From Sphingobacterium puteale (lineage in GTDB: Bacteria > Bacteroidota > Bacteroidia > Sphingobacteriales > Sphingobacteriaceae), in contig NZ_RBWS01000021.1 of the NCBI RefSeq assembly GCF_003627955.1, positions 1 through 64,000 of the forward strand: a stretch of DNA of 64,000 nucleotides, in the 5' to 3' direction. The notes below the pieces were generated by a model. That model searched no databases, was not told where the DNA came from, and worked only from the letters and a program-made list of their open reading frames with translations. Position numbers and translations under genes: made by a program. Numbering within the stretch: position 1 is the first letter of the stretch; each line of letters begins with the position of its first letter. This document shows, in pieces, positions 25,301-34,947 of the stretch.

Positions 25301-26830
25301 TTATTTCACATTTCCCATGAGCTTCCGCACAACAGGCGACAATGCGATGAGCACCACACCTGCGATTAACGAATACAAGCCCAATTGCTTATAACTTTCG
25401 GTGTACGTCACTAAGTTATCCGTCAGCGAACTTCCTTCTTTTGCATCAGCCATACCCGCACCGATCAAGCCCGCCACATATTGCCCATAAGCACTCGCCA
25501 AAAACCACATTCCCATCATAATACCCTGTAACCTTGCCGGAGACAGTTTCGTCATAATGGACAGTCCAATTGGCGAAAGACAGAGCTCCCCGACGGTAAT
25601 CACTAATAGGGCAAGTGTAAAGATATCCAATGAGGTCATCCCATCATGGGCAAAAAGACGTGTAGCAAAAAGCACATAGTATCCTAGCCCTAGGAAAACA
25701 AAGCCCAATCCAAACTTGATAATGGTATTCGGTTCAAGTTTACGTTTTCCCAACCAGATCCAGAATAGTCCAAATAATGGTGCTAAGGCGATAATAAATA
25801 ATGCACCCCCAGAATTATTGACACCGTTTGGATCAAGTGTCACGGCCCCGAATAAAGAGTCATTCAGGTGCTTGGCAGCAAAGATGCTCAATGAACCACC
25901 ACTCTGTTCATATATCCCCCAAAAGATAATGGAAAACAAAATAAATACCAGTGCAGCAATTAATTTCTTACGTTCCTCCTTGGTCACTTGTGACATTTCA
26001 TAAAACAGGTATAAAAGTGTTAATGGGCCAATAGTATACATAAAATAGTCCGTATATTGGGTTTTCGACACCATGATCTGAATTACAGGTATAAAGATCA
26101 ACGTCAGCGCATATACCGCATATTCAACCCATTTTGGCAAGGCTTTCGTCTTTACGATAGCATCTGGGTGCCCGGGTTGAAGCCCGATGGGTCCAAGGTG
26201 TCTTTTGGTAAAGTGAAAATTAATCAAACTTGCCAGCATCCCGATTGCAGCTAAACCAAAGGCAACATTCCAACGGTGAGGTTCGGAGATAACCGAACTC
26301 AACATATACCCTTTACCGATAGCGACACAAACATAGCCTCCTAAAAATGCACCTAGGTTGATCCCGGCATAAAACAGCGAGAAACCACCATCACGACGGC
26401 TATCTCCATCACGATAGAGTTCTCCCACCATCGTAGAGATATTCGGTTTAAAAAATCCGGTACCAATAATAATAAATGAGAGACCAAAAAAGAAATATTG
26501 ATGTGGATCTGCCGCCAGGAAAAGACTCCCTACAATCATTAGTATACCGCCCCAGAACAATGATTTTCTAAAACCCAAAATCTTGTCAGCGAAAAGACCA
26601 CCAATAAATGTAAAAGCATAGACAAATGCCTGAGTAGCTCCATACTGTAAATTAGCCTCTTTCTCTGCAAAATTCAGTTGTGTGATCATAAAAAACACCA
26701 ACATGCCCCGCATGCCATAAAAACAAAACCGCTCCCACATTTCTGAGAAAAATAGGCTCCAGATTTGCCGTGGGTACTTGCCCTTAAAATTTTGAATCTC
26801 CTCTAATGACTCGTGTTTACTCGCCTCCAT
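25301..26830 (-). CDS. POT-family proton-coupled peptide transporter (copy 1)
   Basis: A 509-residue inner-membrane transporter of the POT/PTR2 branch of the major facilitator superfamily. The family motif EMWERFCFYGMRG (about 31-43) and FKPNISTMVGELY in the middle are present, and 12-14 membrane segments are expected. It imports di- or tripeptides with protons. It is the second gene of a tandem POT pair, 55 nt downstream of copy 2, with a terminator hairpin between them, so it may need its own promoter. The four POT paralogues in this window differ in length (509-591). Confidence 0.93.
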   Translation of the reverse strand: MEASKHESLEEIQNFKGKYPRQIWSLFFSEMWERFCFYGMRGMLVFFMITQLNFAEKEANLQYGATQAFVYAFTFIGGLFADKILGFRKSLFWGGILMIVGSLFLAADPHQYFFFGLSFIIIGTGFFKPNISTMVGELYRDGDSRRDGGFSLFYAGINLGAFLGGYVCVAIGKGYMLSSVISEPHRWNVAFGLAAIGMLASLINFHFTKRHLGPIGLQPGHPDAIVKTKALPKWVEYAVYALTLIFIPVIQIMVSKTQYTDYFMYTIGPLTLLYLFYEMSQVTKEERKKLIAALVFILFSIIFWGIYEQSGGSLSIFAAKHLNDSLFGAVTLDPNGVNNSGGALFIIALAPLFGLFWIWLGKRKLEPNTIIKFGLGFVFLGLGYYVLFATRLFAHDGMTSLDIFTLALLVITVGELCLSPIGLSIMTKLSPARLQGIMMGMWFLASAYGQYVAGLIGAGMADAKEGSSLTDNLVTYTESYKQLGLYSLIAGVVLIALSPVVRKLMGNVK

Positions 26831-26846
26831 ACTGTATTTATATTAA

Positions 26847-26876
26847 TCAAAAAAGCTTCTTTCGCAAAAGAAGCTT
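26847..26876 (-). terminator. Terminator after POT copy 2
   Basis: AAGCTTCTTT (26853-26862) pairs with AAAGAAGCTT (26867-26876). On the minus strand it is followed by TTTTTTGATT. It separates the two tandem POT genes. Confidence 0.75.
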
Positions 26877-26885
26877 ATATAGTTA

Positions 26886-28661
26886 TTATTTAATTCCGTG
26901 CATCAATCTTTTGATCAAAGGATTGAACAGCATGACAAGCAATCCGGCCAAAGCTGGAATCGCTGTAAATAAAAAGAAAAAGTGACTCAACGAATATTCC
27001 TGTTGAATTGTTTCCACCTGTCCGCCCAATACCGCTGCAACCTTTTGTGCAATAGCGATCGCTAGATACCAGATACCGAACATAAAAGCCAACATCCGTG
27101 CTGGAACCAATTTAGAAACATAAGACAAACCCACTGGTGAAATAAACAATTCACCCAAAGTATGGAATAGGTAAGTCAGGACAAGAAATACCATGGAGAT
27201 TTTTACTCCAGGAGCTATCCCCCATGATCCCAATCCGATAATCAGGAATCCGATGGCAACCAGAATCAGACCAAATCCATATTTAAATGCTGCCGAAGGA
27301 TTATATTTCGATTCCCAGATCTTGGAAACTGTGGACGCTAATGCAATAATAAAAAAGGAGTTAAGAATTGAGAACCAAGAGACTTTGATTTCTGAAGCCT
27401 CTTTGTTAAACTCCTGATAAAGCATCCAGATTGCTGCACCCCAGATCAGTCCAAAACAGACAAATAAAACGATATTGGATATTGCGATCTTGTTCCAGGT
27501 AACCTTGGCCAATTTAATTAAGACCCAACTGATAATTGACAGCGGTACAATGGTTAATAAACCATTGACCACATTAAATGTCATCAATGCAGTGCCTGTA
27601 AGCGCTCTGTCGATATTATCTCTTGCGACAATAACCAGTGAAGTTGCGCCCTGTTCAAAGCTCATGAAAAAGAAAATAAGAAAAAATGCCAAAAGCACCA
27701 CCGCAAACATCCTGTCCCGAACAGTCTTGTCATAACGCAAAATCCGGGAAACGATCAAATAAATAAACAAGATCAATGCAATAATGACCATGATATATTG
27801 GCCTCTCAAAAAGGAAGTATCCAGCCTCTCGAAAACATCAATAATGTCATTTTTTGACAAGGGGTCATTAAAAGCATATAAAAAACCTATAATGGATACG
27901 ATAGCGATCAGCACATAATCTCTTAATGTAAACGGATTTTTGGTATCCGTATCGCTAACCTTGGCTTCTTTCTTTTCACCGGTCGCAGACTTGTCCAAAA
28001 TACCGAGGTTGCCCATGAGCGGTTTTGCGAAAACAAACTGAAGTGTACCTAAGAGCATAAAAATACCGGCTAATCCAAAACCCCAATGCCATCCATACGT
28101 TTCAGCGATATAACCGCAGAGCATCATCCCAAAGAAAGCGCCAGCATTAACCCCCATATAGAATATGGTATATGCGCCATCCTTCTTTTCAGGAAGGTCT
28201 TTATACATCTCACCAAGGATTGAAGGCATATTCGGCTTGAAAAAGCCCGTTCCGATAACAAGACAGATCAACCCCAAGAAAAACATAATGGCGGTATCAA
28301 AAGCCATTGCGGCATGCCCTAAAGTCATGATCGCCGAACCTATAATAACGGCCTTCCGGGATCCGATATATTTATCAGCAATGATTCCTCCGAGGATCGG
28401 TGTCAAATAAAGCATCATGGCATAAGTCCCATACAATGCGCCTGCCTGTTGAGCAGTCCATGCCCAGCCAGAGAATGGACTCCCTTGGATAACCGCAGCA
28501 GTTAAAAATTGCATCAATAGGACCCGCATTCCATAGAACGAGAATCGTTCCCACATTTCTGTAAAGAAAAGTACAAACAGCCCTGAGCGCTGCCCTAGTA
28601 CATTTGATTTAAAAAAATCATTCGACGGGCTTGTAGTGATTTCCCCGTTTTGTCTCCCCAT
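26886..28661 (-). CDS. POT-family proton-coupled peptide transporter (copy 2)
   Basis: The longest of the four POT proteins (591 residues). It carries EMWERFSFYGMRV (about 36-48) and FKPNMPSILGEMYKDLPEKKDGAY. A charged central loop (about 225-245, SATGEKKEAKVSDTDTKNP) and an inserted segment with several more hydrophobic stretches explain the extra length. It should import short peptides by proton symport. It lies upstream of copy 1 on the same strand. Confidence 0.92.
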   Translation of the reverse strand: MGRQNGEITTSPSNDFFKSNVLGQRSGLFVLFFTEMWERFSFYGMRVLLMQFLTAAVIQGSPFSGWAWTAQQAGALYGTYAMMLYLTPILGGIIADKYIGSRKAVIIGSAIMTLGHAAMAFDTAIMFFLGLICLVIGTGFFKPNMPSILGEMYKDLPEKKDGAYTIFYMGVNAGAFFGMMLCGYIAETYGWHWGFGLAGIFMLLGTLQFVFAKPLMGNLGILDKSATGEKKEAKVSDTDTKNPFTLRDYVLIAIVSIIGFLYAFNDPLSKNDIIDVFERLDTSFLRGQYIMVIIALILFIYLIVSRILRYDKTVRDRMFAVVLLAFFLIFFFMSFEQGATSLVIVARDNIDRALTGTALMTFNVVNGLLTIVPLSIISWVLIKLAKVTWNKIAISNIVLFVCFGLIWGAAIWMLYQEFNKEASEIKVSWFSILNSFFIIALASTVSKIWESKYNPSAAFKYGFGLILVAIGFLIIGLGSWGIAPGVKISMVFLVLTYLFHTLGELFISPVGLSYVSKLVPARMLAFMFGIWYLAIAIAQKVAAVLGGQVETIQQEYSLSHFFFLFTAIPALAGLLVMLFNPLIKRLMHGIK

Positions 28662-28744
28662 AAGTAATCAACCTTTATTTTTATAAAATACTTACAAAGA
28701 AACAAAAACAAAATCACTTTTGACCAAAATAAAGTTGCATAAAC

Positions 28745-28775
28745 AAAAAAAGGTAACCCTTTTGGATTACCTTTT
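28745..28775 (-). terminator. Terminator of the XRE regulator gene
   Basis: AAAAGGTAA (28748-28756) pairs with TTACCTTTT (28767-28775). On the minus strand the stem runs into a T tract, 22 nt after the stop. Confidence 0.78.
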
Positions 28776-28796
28776 CAGTAACATTTTTAATATGCC

Positions 28797-29126
28797 CTAT
28801 CTTTTGTGCAATTGTTCGTAAAGATCAATGACCTTTTTTTGAAGTTCGATAACTTCGCCATCGCGTTGTTGCAACTTTTGCGTTAACGCATTGACCTCAT
28901 TAACATACTCTTTATCCTCTTCTGAATCAGAAGTGGATAATAGTTGGACAACTGTCAAATTGAATAATTTTGAGATCTGATTCAGGCGAGACAGATTCAC
29001 ATCTGTAATTCCTGTTTCAATTTTTGAAAATGCCGGGATTGAGATATCCAATCGCTTTGCAACATCCTCTTGACTCCACCCTTTTTGGTGTCTAAGTAAT
29101 CTAATTTTTTTTCCTAATGCATTCAT
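28797..29126 (-). CDS. XRE-family HTH regulator with C-terminal coiled coil
   Basis: A 109-residue DNA-binding protein. The helix-turn-helix spans about 5-60 (KIRLLRHQKGWSQEDVAKRL, ISIPAFSKIETGITDVNLSRL). A heptad-like tail (about 75-107, NALTQKLQQRDGEVIELQKKV) probably forms a coiled coil for dimerisation. A TATTTTTG -7 box on the minus strand at 29144-29151 lies 17 nt upstream of the ATG. It sits between the peptide transporter pair and mpl; whether it controls either is unknown. Confidence 0.85.
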   Translation of the reverse strand: MNALGKKIRLLRHQKGWSQEDVAKRLDISIPAFSKIETGITDVNLSRLNQISKLFNLTVVQLLSTSDSEEDKEYVNEVNALTQKLQQRDGEVIELQKKVIDLYEQLHKR

Positions 29127-29191
29127 CTGGTAGATATTTTAAACAAAAATAGCAAATAAAAATTAATTTACATTAAATTATAATTTTTTCT

Positions 29192-30562
29192 TTAAAAATC
29201 CCTAAAAAAACGATCGGCAAGAACGGACAGATTAACCCCGTTATAATTATTTAAACTCATAAGTAGTAAATTATAACCTCTGGATTTTACTCCATCTAAA
29301 AAAGAATACAAGCCATCTAAACTCACAACAACCTCTAAATCAGTATTATTAAAACTCTTCTTGATATTCTCAGGAACACTTTCAATATTTTTGTTCATTT
29401 CCTTACAGGAGTTGATATTCACGTAGACAACAGAGAGATCCGACTCACGCATGGAGTCAGCATATTGTAACAAAAAGCTTGAATCCAAACTATCATACGA
29501 GTTTAATTCGATAATTGTGACCAATTTCTGATTAGGAAATTGTTCTTTTACGGCGTGAATACTTGATTTAACCTTATCTGCATTACAAGCATAATCCTGG
29601 TAAACCACAGATCCCTCAGAACTGGCTACAAATTCCAGATAACGGATGGAGGTATTGAAACTCTTAATCGCGTCAAAGAACTCTTTCTTCTTAATACCAA
29701 GCCATTCACATACTGTATAGGCGCCGGCAATGTTAGACAGATTATGCTTTCCGAATATTTGTAAAGGGACATCTCCATCTGCTGTATTCAGATAAGTAAC
29801 CCCCTTGTTAATGGTATAATCAGGTATTTTATAACCATGTCTATTGATCTTACAGTCTTTGGTGTCCTGTAAAACACCCTGAAGGACAGCATCTTCTTTA
29901 TTATAGATCAGCGTACCTTTAGGGGGTATGGAGTCAATAAAATCTTCAAACTGTTTAATATATTCCTCTTTGGATATTTTGGAATTAAATTCATTCCATA
30001 CAATACCCGAAATTAAGGCAATATTGGGCTTATAATACAAAAATTTGGACTTAGGATCAATTTTGGACGAAACATATTCATCTCCCTCGATAATAATAAT
30101 CTTATTATTTTTTGTAATATCTACTAATTTATCAAAGCCTCTCAACTGAGCCCCTACTAAATAGTCAAAATCTTTACCTAAGAATCGCATCACATGCATG
30201 ACCATGCTCGTGATCGTTGTCTTCCCATAGCTACCTGCGATAACTACACGGATCTTATCCTGCGAGAGTTCTTGTATAAACTCAGGAAAAGAATAGATCT
30301 TTAAACCTAGTTCCTGTGCTTTTTTTAATTCGGGATTATTTGCTTCCGCATGTGCTCCCAAAATAACAGCATCAATATCATCTGTCACCTTGTCGGAAAA
30401 CCATCCCAATTGATCTGGCAATAATCCAGCTTCGATAAGATGGGAACGGGAAGGTTCCACAATCTGATCATCAGATCCAGTAATCTGATGCCCTTGTTTT
30501 GCCAATGAAATGGCAAGGTTATGCATCACACTACCACCTATCGCTATAAAATGAATACGCAT
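29192..30562 (-). CDS. mpl: Muropeptide ligase Mpl
   Basis: A 456-residue Mur-ligase-family enzyme. The N-terminal Rossmann domain has HFIAIGGSVMHNLA, the ATP loop GSYGKTT is at 110-116, and IEGDEYVSSKID follows. The order matches Mpl, which joins recycled L-Ala-gamma-D-Glu-meso-DAP tripeptide to UDP-MurNAc, rather than MurC. It is the last gene of a run prmA-mpl with 7 nt between them. The window also holds MurF-Alr, DacB and GH25, all linked to murein turnover. Confidence 0.9.
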   Translation of the reverse strand: MRIHFIAIGGSVMHNLAISLAKQGHQITGSDDQIVEPSRSHLIEAGLLPDQLGWFSDKVTDDIDAVILGAHAEANNPELKKAQELGLKIYSFPEFIQELSQDKIRVVIAGSYGKTTITSMVMHVMRFLGKDFDYLVGAQLRGFDKLVDITKNNKIIIIEGDEYVSSKIDPKSKFLYYKPNIALISGIVWNEFNSKISKEEYIKQFEDFIDSIPPKGTLIYNKEDAVLQGVLQDTKDCKINRHGYKIPDYTINKGVTYLNTADGDVPLQIFGKHNLSNIAGAYTVCEWLGIKKKEFFDAIKSFNTSIRYLEFVASSEGSVVYQDYACNADKVKSSIHAVKEQFPNQKLVTIIELNSYDSLDSSFLLQYADSMRESDLSVVYVNINSCKEMNKNIESVPENIKKSFNNTDLEVVVSLDGLYSFLDGVKSRGYNLLLMSLNNYNGVNLSVLADRFFRDF

Positions 30563-30569
30563 CGCTCTA

Positions 30570-31409
30570 TTACCGTTTCACAAACTTGGCTGCACACCAA
30601 TTATTTAAAACTTTTTTGGAGATAAATTCAAACCCCAAAGACTCAGCGGCATCAAGCAACATCGCCAAATCTTCCTGTTCATAAAATCCACTTAAGTACA
30701 ACTCTCCATTTTTATTGATACTTAATGCATACTGCGGCAACTGCTCCAGCAGGATATTTCGATTAATATTTGCTAATATCGTATCGAAAAGACGATCTTT
30801 TAACACCTCAAAGGAACCACATATAGCCTCTATGTTGCCAACTTGATTAAGCCCGTTATTTTCAGCGACACTTTCTATGCAGATTTCGTCATAGTCCACT
30901 GCCAATACGGCCTTAGCACCTTTTTTTGACGCCAGAATCGCCAGGATACCTGTACCACAGCCCATATCCAATACGTGCTTGCCTTCAAAATCATTTTCCA
31001 GGATATATTGAAGCATCATTGATGTAGTCTGATGGTGCCCTGTCCCAAAAGACATTTTAGGATCTATGATGATTTCATAAGGGAAATCAGGTTTTGACTC
31101 ATGAAATGTAGCCCGTACATAACACTGTCCACCGACTTCTATGGGATTAAAGTTACTTTCCCAAAGTTTATTCCAGTTCTGGTTTTCTATTTCCTGAACC
31201 TTATAGTCCACTTCAAGTCCAGCATTAAGATTTAGCATTAACGTTTCTAATGCTTGCAAATCAAGGTTTGCAGCCGGTATATAGGCTGCAAATCCGGATT
31301 CGGTATCTTCAAAAGTATCAAAACCAATGTCTGCCAAATCAGATACCAATAGATCCTTTTGCCACTCCTCCCCTGATAGCATTTGAAAGATAACCTCTGT
31401 GTATTTCAT
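30570..31409 (-). CDS. prmA: Ribosomal protein L11 methyltransferase
   Basis: A 279-residue SAM-dependent methyltransferase. FGTGHHQTT (121-129) and the SAM loop DMGCGTGILAI (148-158) are diagnostic of PrmA, and a smaller N-terminal substrate-recognition domain precedes them. It trimethylates ribosomal protein L11 in the cytoplasm. It lies 9 nt downstream of tpiA and 7 nt upstream of mpl, so the three are likely co-transcribed. Confidence 0.95.
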   Translation of the reverse strand: MKYTEVIFQMLSGEEWQKDLLVSDLADIGFDTFEDTESGFAAYIPAANLDLQALETLMLNLNAGLEVDYKVQEIENQNWNKLWESNFNPIEVGGQCYVRATFHESKPDFPYEIIIDPKMSFGTGHHQTTSMMLQYILENDFEGKHVLDMGCGTGILAILASKKGAKAVLAVDYDEICIESVAENNGLNQVGNIEAICGSFEVLKDRLFDTILANINRNILLEQLPQYALSINKNGELYLSGFYEQEDLAMLLDAAESLGFEFISKKVLNNWCAAKFVKR

Positions 31410-31418
31410 TTCTAAAAA

Positions 31419-32186
31419 TTAGCCGTTAAACACCTTGGCAATATCAATAAAATCTCTCGATTTCAAAGAAGCTCCTCCGATCAAACCACCGTCGATATCC
31501 GCTTGCGCAAACAAATCCTTTGCATTGCCCGGATTACAGGATCCACCGTAAAGGATACTTGTATTATCGGCTATTTCCTGCCCATATTTCTCGGCCACAA
31601 CCTGACGAATAAACTGATGTACCTCCTGTGCTTGTTCCGGACTTGCAGTAAGTCCTGTACCAATTGCCCAAACTGGCTCATAGGCCAATACCACAGCTGC
31701 AAAAGCTTCATTGGATAGATGGAACAATCCATCAGTCAATTGTGTTTTAATTATTTCAAAGAAATCACCGGACTCGCGTTCTTCTTTCGTTTCTCCAATA
31801 CAAAATATCGGTGTCAAGCCATGTTTCAAAGCAATATCTACCTTTGCAGCCAACAAAGCATCTGTTTCACCAAAATAAGCACGTCTTTCAGAGTGTCCCA
31901 AAATAACATGTGAAGCACCGACCGATTTTACCTGAACTGCTGAAATCTCACCTGTGTATGCTCCAGATTCTGCCTGATGAATATTTTGTGCACCAATATT
32001 TACATTTGTCACATTCTTGGATAGTTGTCCAAGACTTGACAAATGGATAAAAGGGCTACAAACAACCAATTCTTGATTTCCGATTACCTCATCTTTGGCC
32101 ATATTGATAATTTCAGAGAATAAACTTAGTCCCGATTGATAGTCTAAATTCATTTTCCAGTTACCAGCTACGATTTTCTTGCGCAT
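31419..32186 (-). CDS. tpiA: Triosephosphate isomerase
   Basis: A 255-residue TIM barrel that interconverts dihydroxyacetone phosphate and glyceraldehyde 3-phosphate. Active-site residues are K11 (in GNWKMN), H98 (in ILGHSERR) and E170 (in AYEPVWAIGTG). The phosphate-binding YGGSCNPGN lies near the end. It lies 12 nt downstream of the nucleotidyltransferase-like gene and 9 nt upstream of prmA. Confidence 0.97.
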   Translation of the reverse strand: MRKKIVAGNWKMNLDYQSGLSLFSEIINMAKDEVIGNQELVVCSPFIHLSSLGQLSKNVTNVNIGAQNIHQAESGAYTGEISAVQVKSVGASHVILGHSERRAYFGETDALLAAKVDIALKHGLTPIFCIGETKEERESGDFFEIIKTQLTDGLFHLSNEAFAAVVLAYEPVWAIGTGLTASPEQAQEVHQFIRQVVAEKYGQEIADNTSILYGGSCNPGNAKDLFAQADIDGGLIGGASLKSRDFIDIAKVFNG

Positions 32187-32198
32187 GATTTTTACGAT

Positions 32199-33365
32199 TT
32201 AATTATATTTTTTGTTAAGTTGATTCAATTCCCTCTTGTGCCGTTCGGGCAGTTCTTCATTTTTTGACATATATAGCGTTTCCAGATACTCCATAAACTT
32301 ATCAAAGTTATAGTGTTGCGTATCCCCATTAAACACCCAGGCAAACGACGGTACAAATTTAGCATAAAAACTTGTATCTGCCAGCATACTTGCAATTCCA
32401 ATTACCGTTCCGGTGTTTAAAGAAGAATTAATACCCGTTCGCGTATAATCTCCCATGAAAACGCCGCACTTTAATAAACCGGTATCTCTAAACCCTTCCA
32501 GCTTATAATCATAAATTGAGACTGTTTTCAGATTATTTTTAAGGTTCGAATTGGATGTTCCTGCACCGAGGTTACACCAATCGCCAATAACTGAGCAGCC
32601 CAGATAGCCGTGATGACCTTTTGCCGAAAAATCACCGATAACCGCATTGCCCACCTCGCCGCCAACGACACTCTTCCTGCCAACTGATACATTTCCATAG
32701 ATGGTTGCCCCCATTTTTACGACGGCCCCTTTTCCTAAGTATAAAGGCCCGCGTAAATGTGCTCCCTCCATGATGGTGACGCCTTCATCAATGTAAATAG
32801 GTCCGGAAGTCGAATTGAGCGTCGCGCATTCCATCGTGACCTGTTCCGCAATATAAAACGCCGTCCCTATCAGCTGATTTGTCGGGGAAACATTGTTAAT
32901 AGATGTCTTAGCTGCCAAAAGCTTGAAATCATGCTCAATTTCAGCGCCTGTCAATAAAAATAAATCCTCCACCCCTTTCAACAGCGCAATTCCTTCGGTT
33001 ATATCTTTCAACTTAAGCGCACAGCTTCTGTTATACCGCAAGGCAATAATCATTCCGCCGCACCGCAAGACATCTCCTTCCTCCATGGCCAACACAGCCC
33101 GTAAAAACGTCTCAGAAGGAACAACATGTTTGGTCACCCAAACGGCTCCGTCCTCCAGCACTTCGCCTTCAGCAAGTTCCAAATCGAATACTGAGGTCAA
33201 CCTATGCCATTTCTCCCTTAGCGTCAGAATACCGACACGTAAGTCAAGACAGGATTTAATAAAAGTAAAAGGATATAAGCTCTTTTTATTAAAAGAAGTC
33301 AACGGGAAAGTAAGCTTATCCAACGGTCGGACAGCATCAAAACAATCTACAAAAAAGATTTTCAC
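32199..33365 (-). CDS. GlmU-like sugar nucleotidyltransferase with left-handed beta-helix
   Basis: A 388-residue protein. The N-terminal region (KIFFVDCFDAVRPLDKLTFP, then FIKSCLDLRVGILTLREKW) resembles a reduced nucleotidyltransferase domain of a Bacteroidota GlmU-like family. The C-terminal ~200 residues form hexapeptide repeats (YIDEGVTIMEGAHLRGPLYLG, AVVKMGATIYGNVSVG) expected to build a left-handed beta-helix. The substrate is unknown. The frame runs to 33395, but that ATG lies inside the rpmE terminator stem. The GTG at 33363-33365, giving VKIFFVDCFDA, is the better start. Confidence 0.78.
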   Translation of the reverse strand: MKIFFVDCFDAVRPLDKLTFPLTSFNKKSLYPFTFIKSCLDLRVGILTLREKWHRLTSVFDLELAEGEVLEDGAVWVTKHVVPSETFLRAVLAMEEGDVLRCGGMIIALRYNRSCALKLKDITEGIALLKGVEDLFLLTGAEIEHDFKLLAAKTSINNVSPTNQLIGTAFYIAEQVTMECATLNSTSGPIYIDEGVTIMEGAHLRGPLYLGKGAVVKMGATIYGNVSVGRKSVVGGEVGNAVIGDFSAKGHHGYLGCSVIGDWCNLGAGTSNSNLKNNLKTVSIYDYKLEGFRDTGLLKCGVFMGDYTRTGINSSLNTGTVIGIASMLADTSFYAKFVPSFAWVFNGDTQHYNFDKFMEYLETLYMSKNEELPERHKRELNQLNKKYN

Positions 33366-33378
33366 AAAATAAAAATAA

Positions 33379-33412
33379 CAAAAAAAACCCGACAAATAAC
33401 ATTTATCGAGTT
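33379..33412 (-). terminator. Terminator of rpmE
   Basis: The arms 33401-33412 and 33386-33397 form a 12-bp stem including two G-T pairs, with a 3-nt loop, followed on the minus strand by a run of T. It lies 32 nt after the rpmE stop. Confidence 0.82.
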
Positions 33413-33443
33413 CTTAATATTGTAATATACAGATCTGCTACAA

Positions 33444-33692
33444 TTATTTTTTGTTGTAACGGCTACGGAATTTGTCAATACGTCCAGCAGTATCAACCAA
33501 TTTCATTTTACCTGTATAGAAAGGGTGTGATGTATGAGAAATCTCTAATTTTACAACTGGATACTCATTACCATCTTCCCACTGAATAGTCTCTTTCGTG
33601 TCAACACAAGATTTAGTAATAAAAGCATAGTCGTTTGACATATCTTTAAATACAACTAATCTGTAATTTGAAGGATGCAAATCTTTTTTCAT
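33444..33692 (-). CDS. rpmE: Ribosomal protein L31, type B
   Basis: An 82-residue L31. The absence of the zinc-binding CxxC pair and the text HPSNYRLVVFKDMSNDYAF, with SHPFYTGKMKLVDTAGRIDKF, identify the non-zinc (type B) form. Type A L31 carries four cysteines; this protein has only C29. It is part of the large ribosomal subunit. It has its own promoter and terminator. Confidence 0.95.
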   Translation of the reverse strand: MKKDLHPSNYRLVVFKDMSNDYAFITKSCVDTKETIQWEDGNEYPVVKLEISHTSHPFYTGKMKLVDTAGRIDKFRSRYNKK

Positions 33693-33728
33693 TATTATTA
33701 TGATTACGTATATTCAATTATTGAGGTG

Positions 33729-33759
33729 CAAAGATAATTTATAAAAATGTAATTTGCAA
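33729..33759 (-). promoter_or_regulatory. Promoter of rpmE
   Basis: On the minus strand TTG (33757-33759), a 20-nt spacer and TATCTTTG (33729-33736) match the Bacteroidota consensus. The predicted leader is about 30 nt. Confidence 0.65.
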
Positions 33760-33919
33760 CAATTGCAAAGAATAATTCACTGAATTTTTCCACACTTTCA
33801 GTTACCGGCACTTAAACGATTACAAATGTAACAATCTTTATTTATCCCTCAAGAATTATTTTGTTTTCCAACTTTTTTCTCCTAACTTAACTTACTACAA
33901 TTAAATCATTTACATAATT

Positions 33920-34258
33920 ATGAGCAAATTAGATGAAAAAATTGCTGCATATACTGCAGAATCAAAAAAACTAGGTCTTTCACTGGATGATGCATTTATC
34001 GCCAAAGTGACCAAAGGGATGGGACCTTCCATTTACAATGCAGATTCAGAAACTATTGCAGCATCAGATCCCGAGGAGCTTAAACGTGTCAAGCAAAATT
34101 TCCTGATCAAAAAATTAGGTCTTAAAGATGGCCCTGATTTAGACAAAGCATTAGAAGAAGTCATTACCACTATTGGTAAATCCAATAAAAATAAATACCG
34201 TGTTTTGGTGTATGCTTTATTGGCAAAAAAATTCAAAAAAGAATCCGTTTACCAATAA
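33920..34258 (+). CDS. DUF2853 family protein
   Basis: A 112-residue soluble protein of the DUF2853 family. Recognisable text includes SKLDEKIAAYTAESKKLGLSL, VTKGMGPSIYNADSETIAASD and KYRVLVYALLAKKF. It is mostly helical with no transmembrane segment. No function is established. It is divergent from rpmE and stands alone, facing the CBM9-like gene. Confidence 0.88.
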   Translation: MSKLDEKIAAYTAESKKLGLSLDDAFIAKVTKGMGPSIYNADSETIAASDPEELKRVKQNFLIKKLGLKDGPDLDKALEEVITTIGKSNKNKYRVLVYALLAKKFKKESVYQ

Positions 34259-34283
34259 GCATCAACAATTTGTAATCCAACTT

Positions 34284-34937
34284 CTATCCAAAGACCAATT
34301 CTCCAAAGAATTGAGGCAAATGGAAATTAGGAGTTGGATTATCTATTTTATTCCATGACAAAAAATGCGGATTTTTCAGGTTATCCCCACATTTGTAGAA
34401 GTTTCCGTGTATTTTTTTCCCCTTCAGCTCACTTGTATCATCAAATTTAAACACAGCTAGCGGAATAACCTGGATCATGCTCCACCGCTTGTCAGTGCCG
34501 CTATGGCGCTCAATCATGGAAAATGCCTGTACCGTCTCTATTTCAGCTGTACTGAGTCTGTTTCTCGTTGATTTATCAGGTGATCCATAACCGATCAAAC
34601 CAGTTCCTATTAAATTAAATTCGATGTTATAATAATGTTTACGATCGTCAAACGAAATAAAAAATTCCACACAACTATCCTCCCAAACATTTTGATTGAC
34701 ATCCGAGTAATTCCCACGCAATTGCTCCTCTGCGACATCAAACTGCAATAACAGTTCATTTTTTGTATAACCGATCTTAAACTGTACCTGTGGTCTATAA
34801 GGATACAGCTCACTCCAATTACAATGGTCTAACGTATGCCATTCGAAATCGCCGACAAGGTCCGAAAGCTGATTAAAATTGAGACTGCCTGTCAAATTTG
34901 ATGCGATGGGCAGCATGGTTAGTTTCTTCATATGCAA
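34284..34937 (-). CDS. CBM9-like carbohydrate-binding protein
   Basis: A 217-residue beta-sandwich protein of the CBM9-like family common in Bacteroidota. Diagnostic text is LYPYRPQVQFKIGYTKNELLL, a VWEDSCVEFFISFDDRKHYYN block and NIEFNLIGTGLIGYG. No signal peptide is clear, so it may be cytoplasmic, or the start may be misplaced (ATGs at 34937 and 34931). It probably binds sugar. It is 67 nt downstream of the kinase gene, with a terminator between, and converges with the DUF2853 gene. Confidence 0.8.
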   Translation of the reverse strand: MHMKKLTMLPIASNLTGSLNFNQLSDLVGDFEWHTLDHCNWSELYPYRPQVQFKIGYTKNELLLQFDVAEEQLRGNYSDVNQNVWEDSCVEFFISFDDRKHYYNIEFNLIGTGLIGYGSPDKSTRNRLSTAEIETVQAFSMIERHSGTDKRWSMIQVIPLAVFKFDDTSELKGKKIHGNFYKCGDNLKNPHFLSWNKIDNPTPNFHLPQFFGELVFG

Positions 34938-34947
34938 TAAAGTTAAG

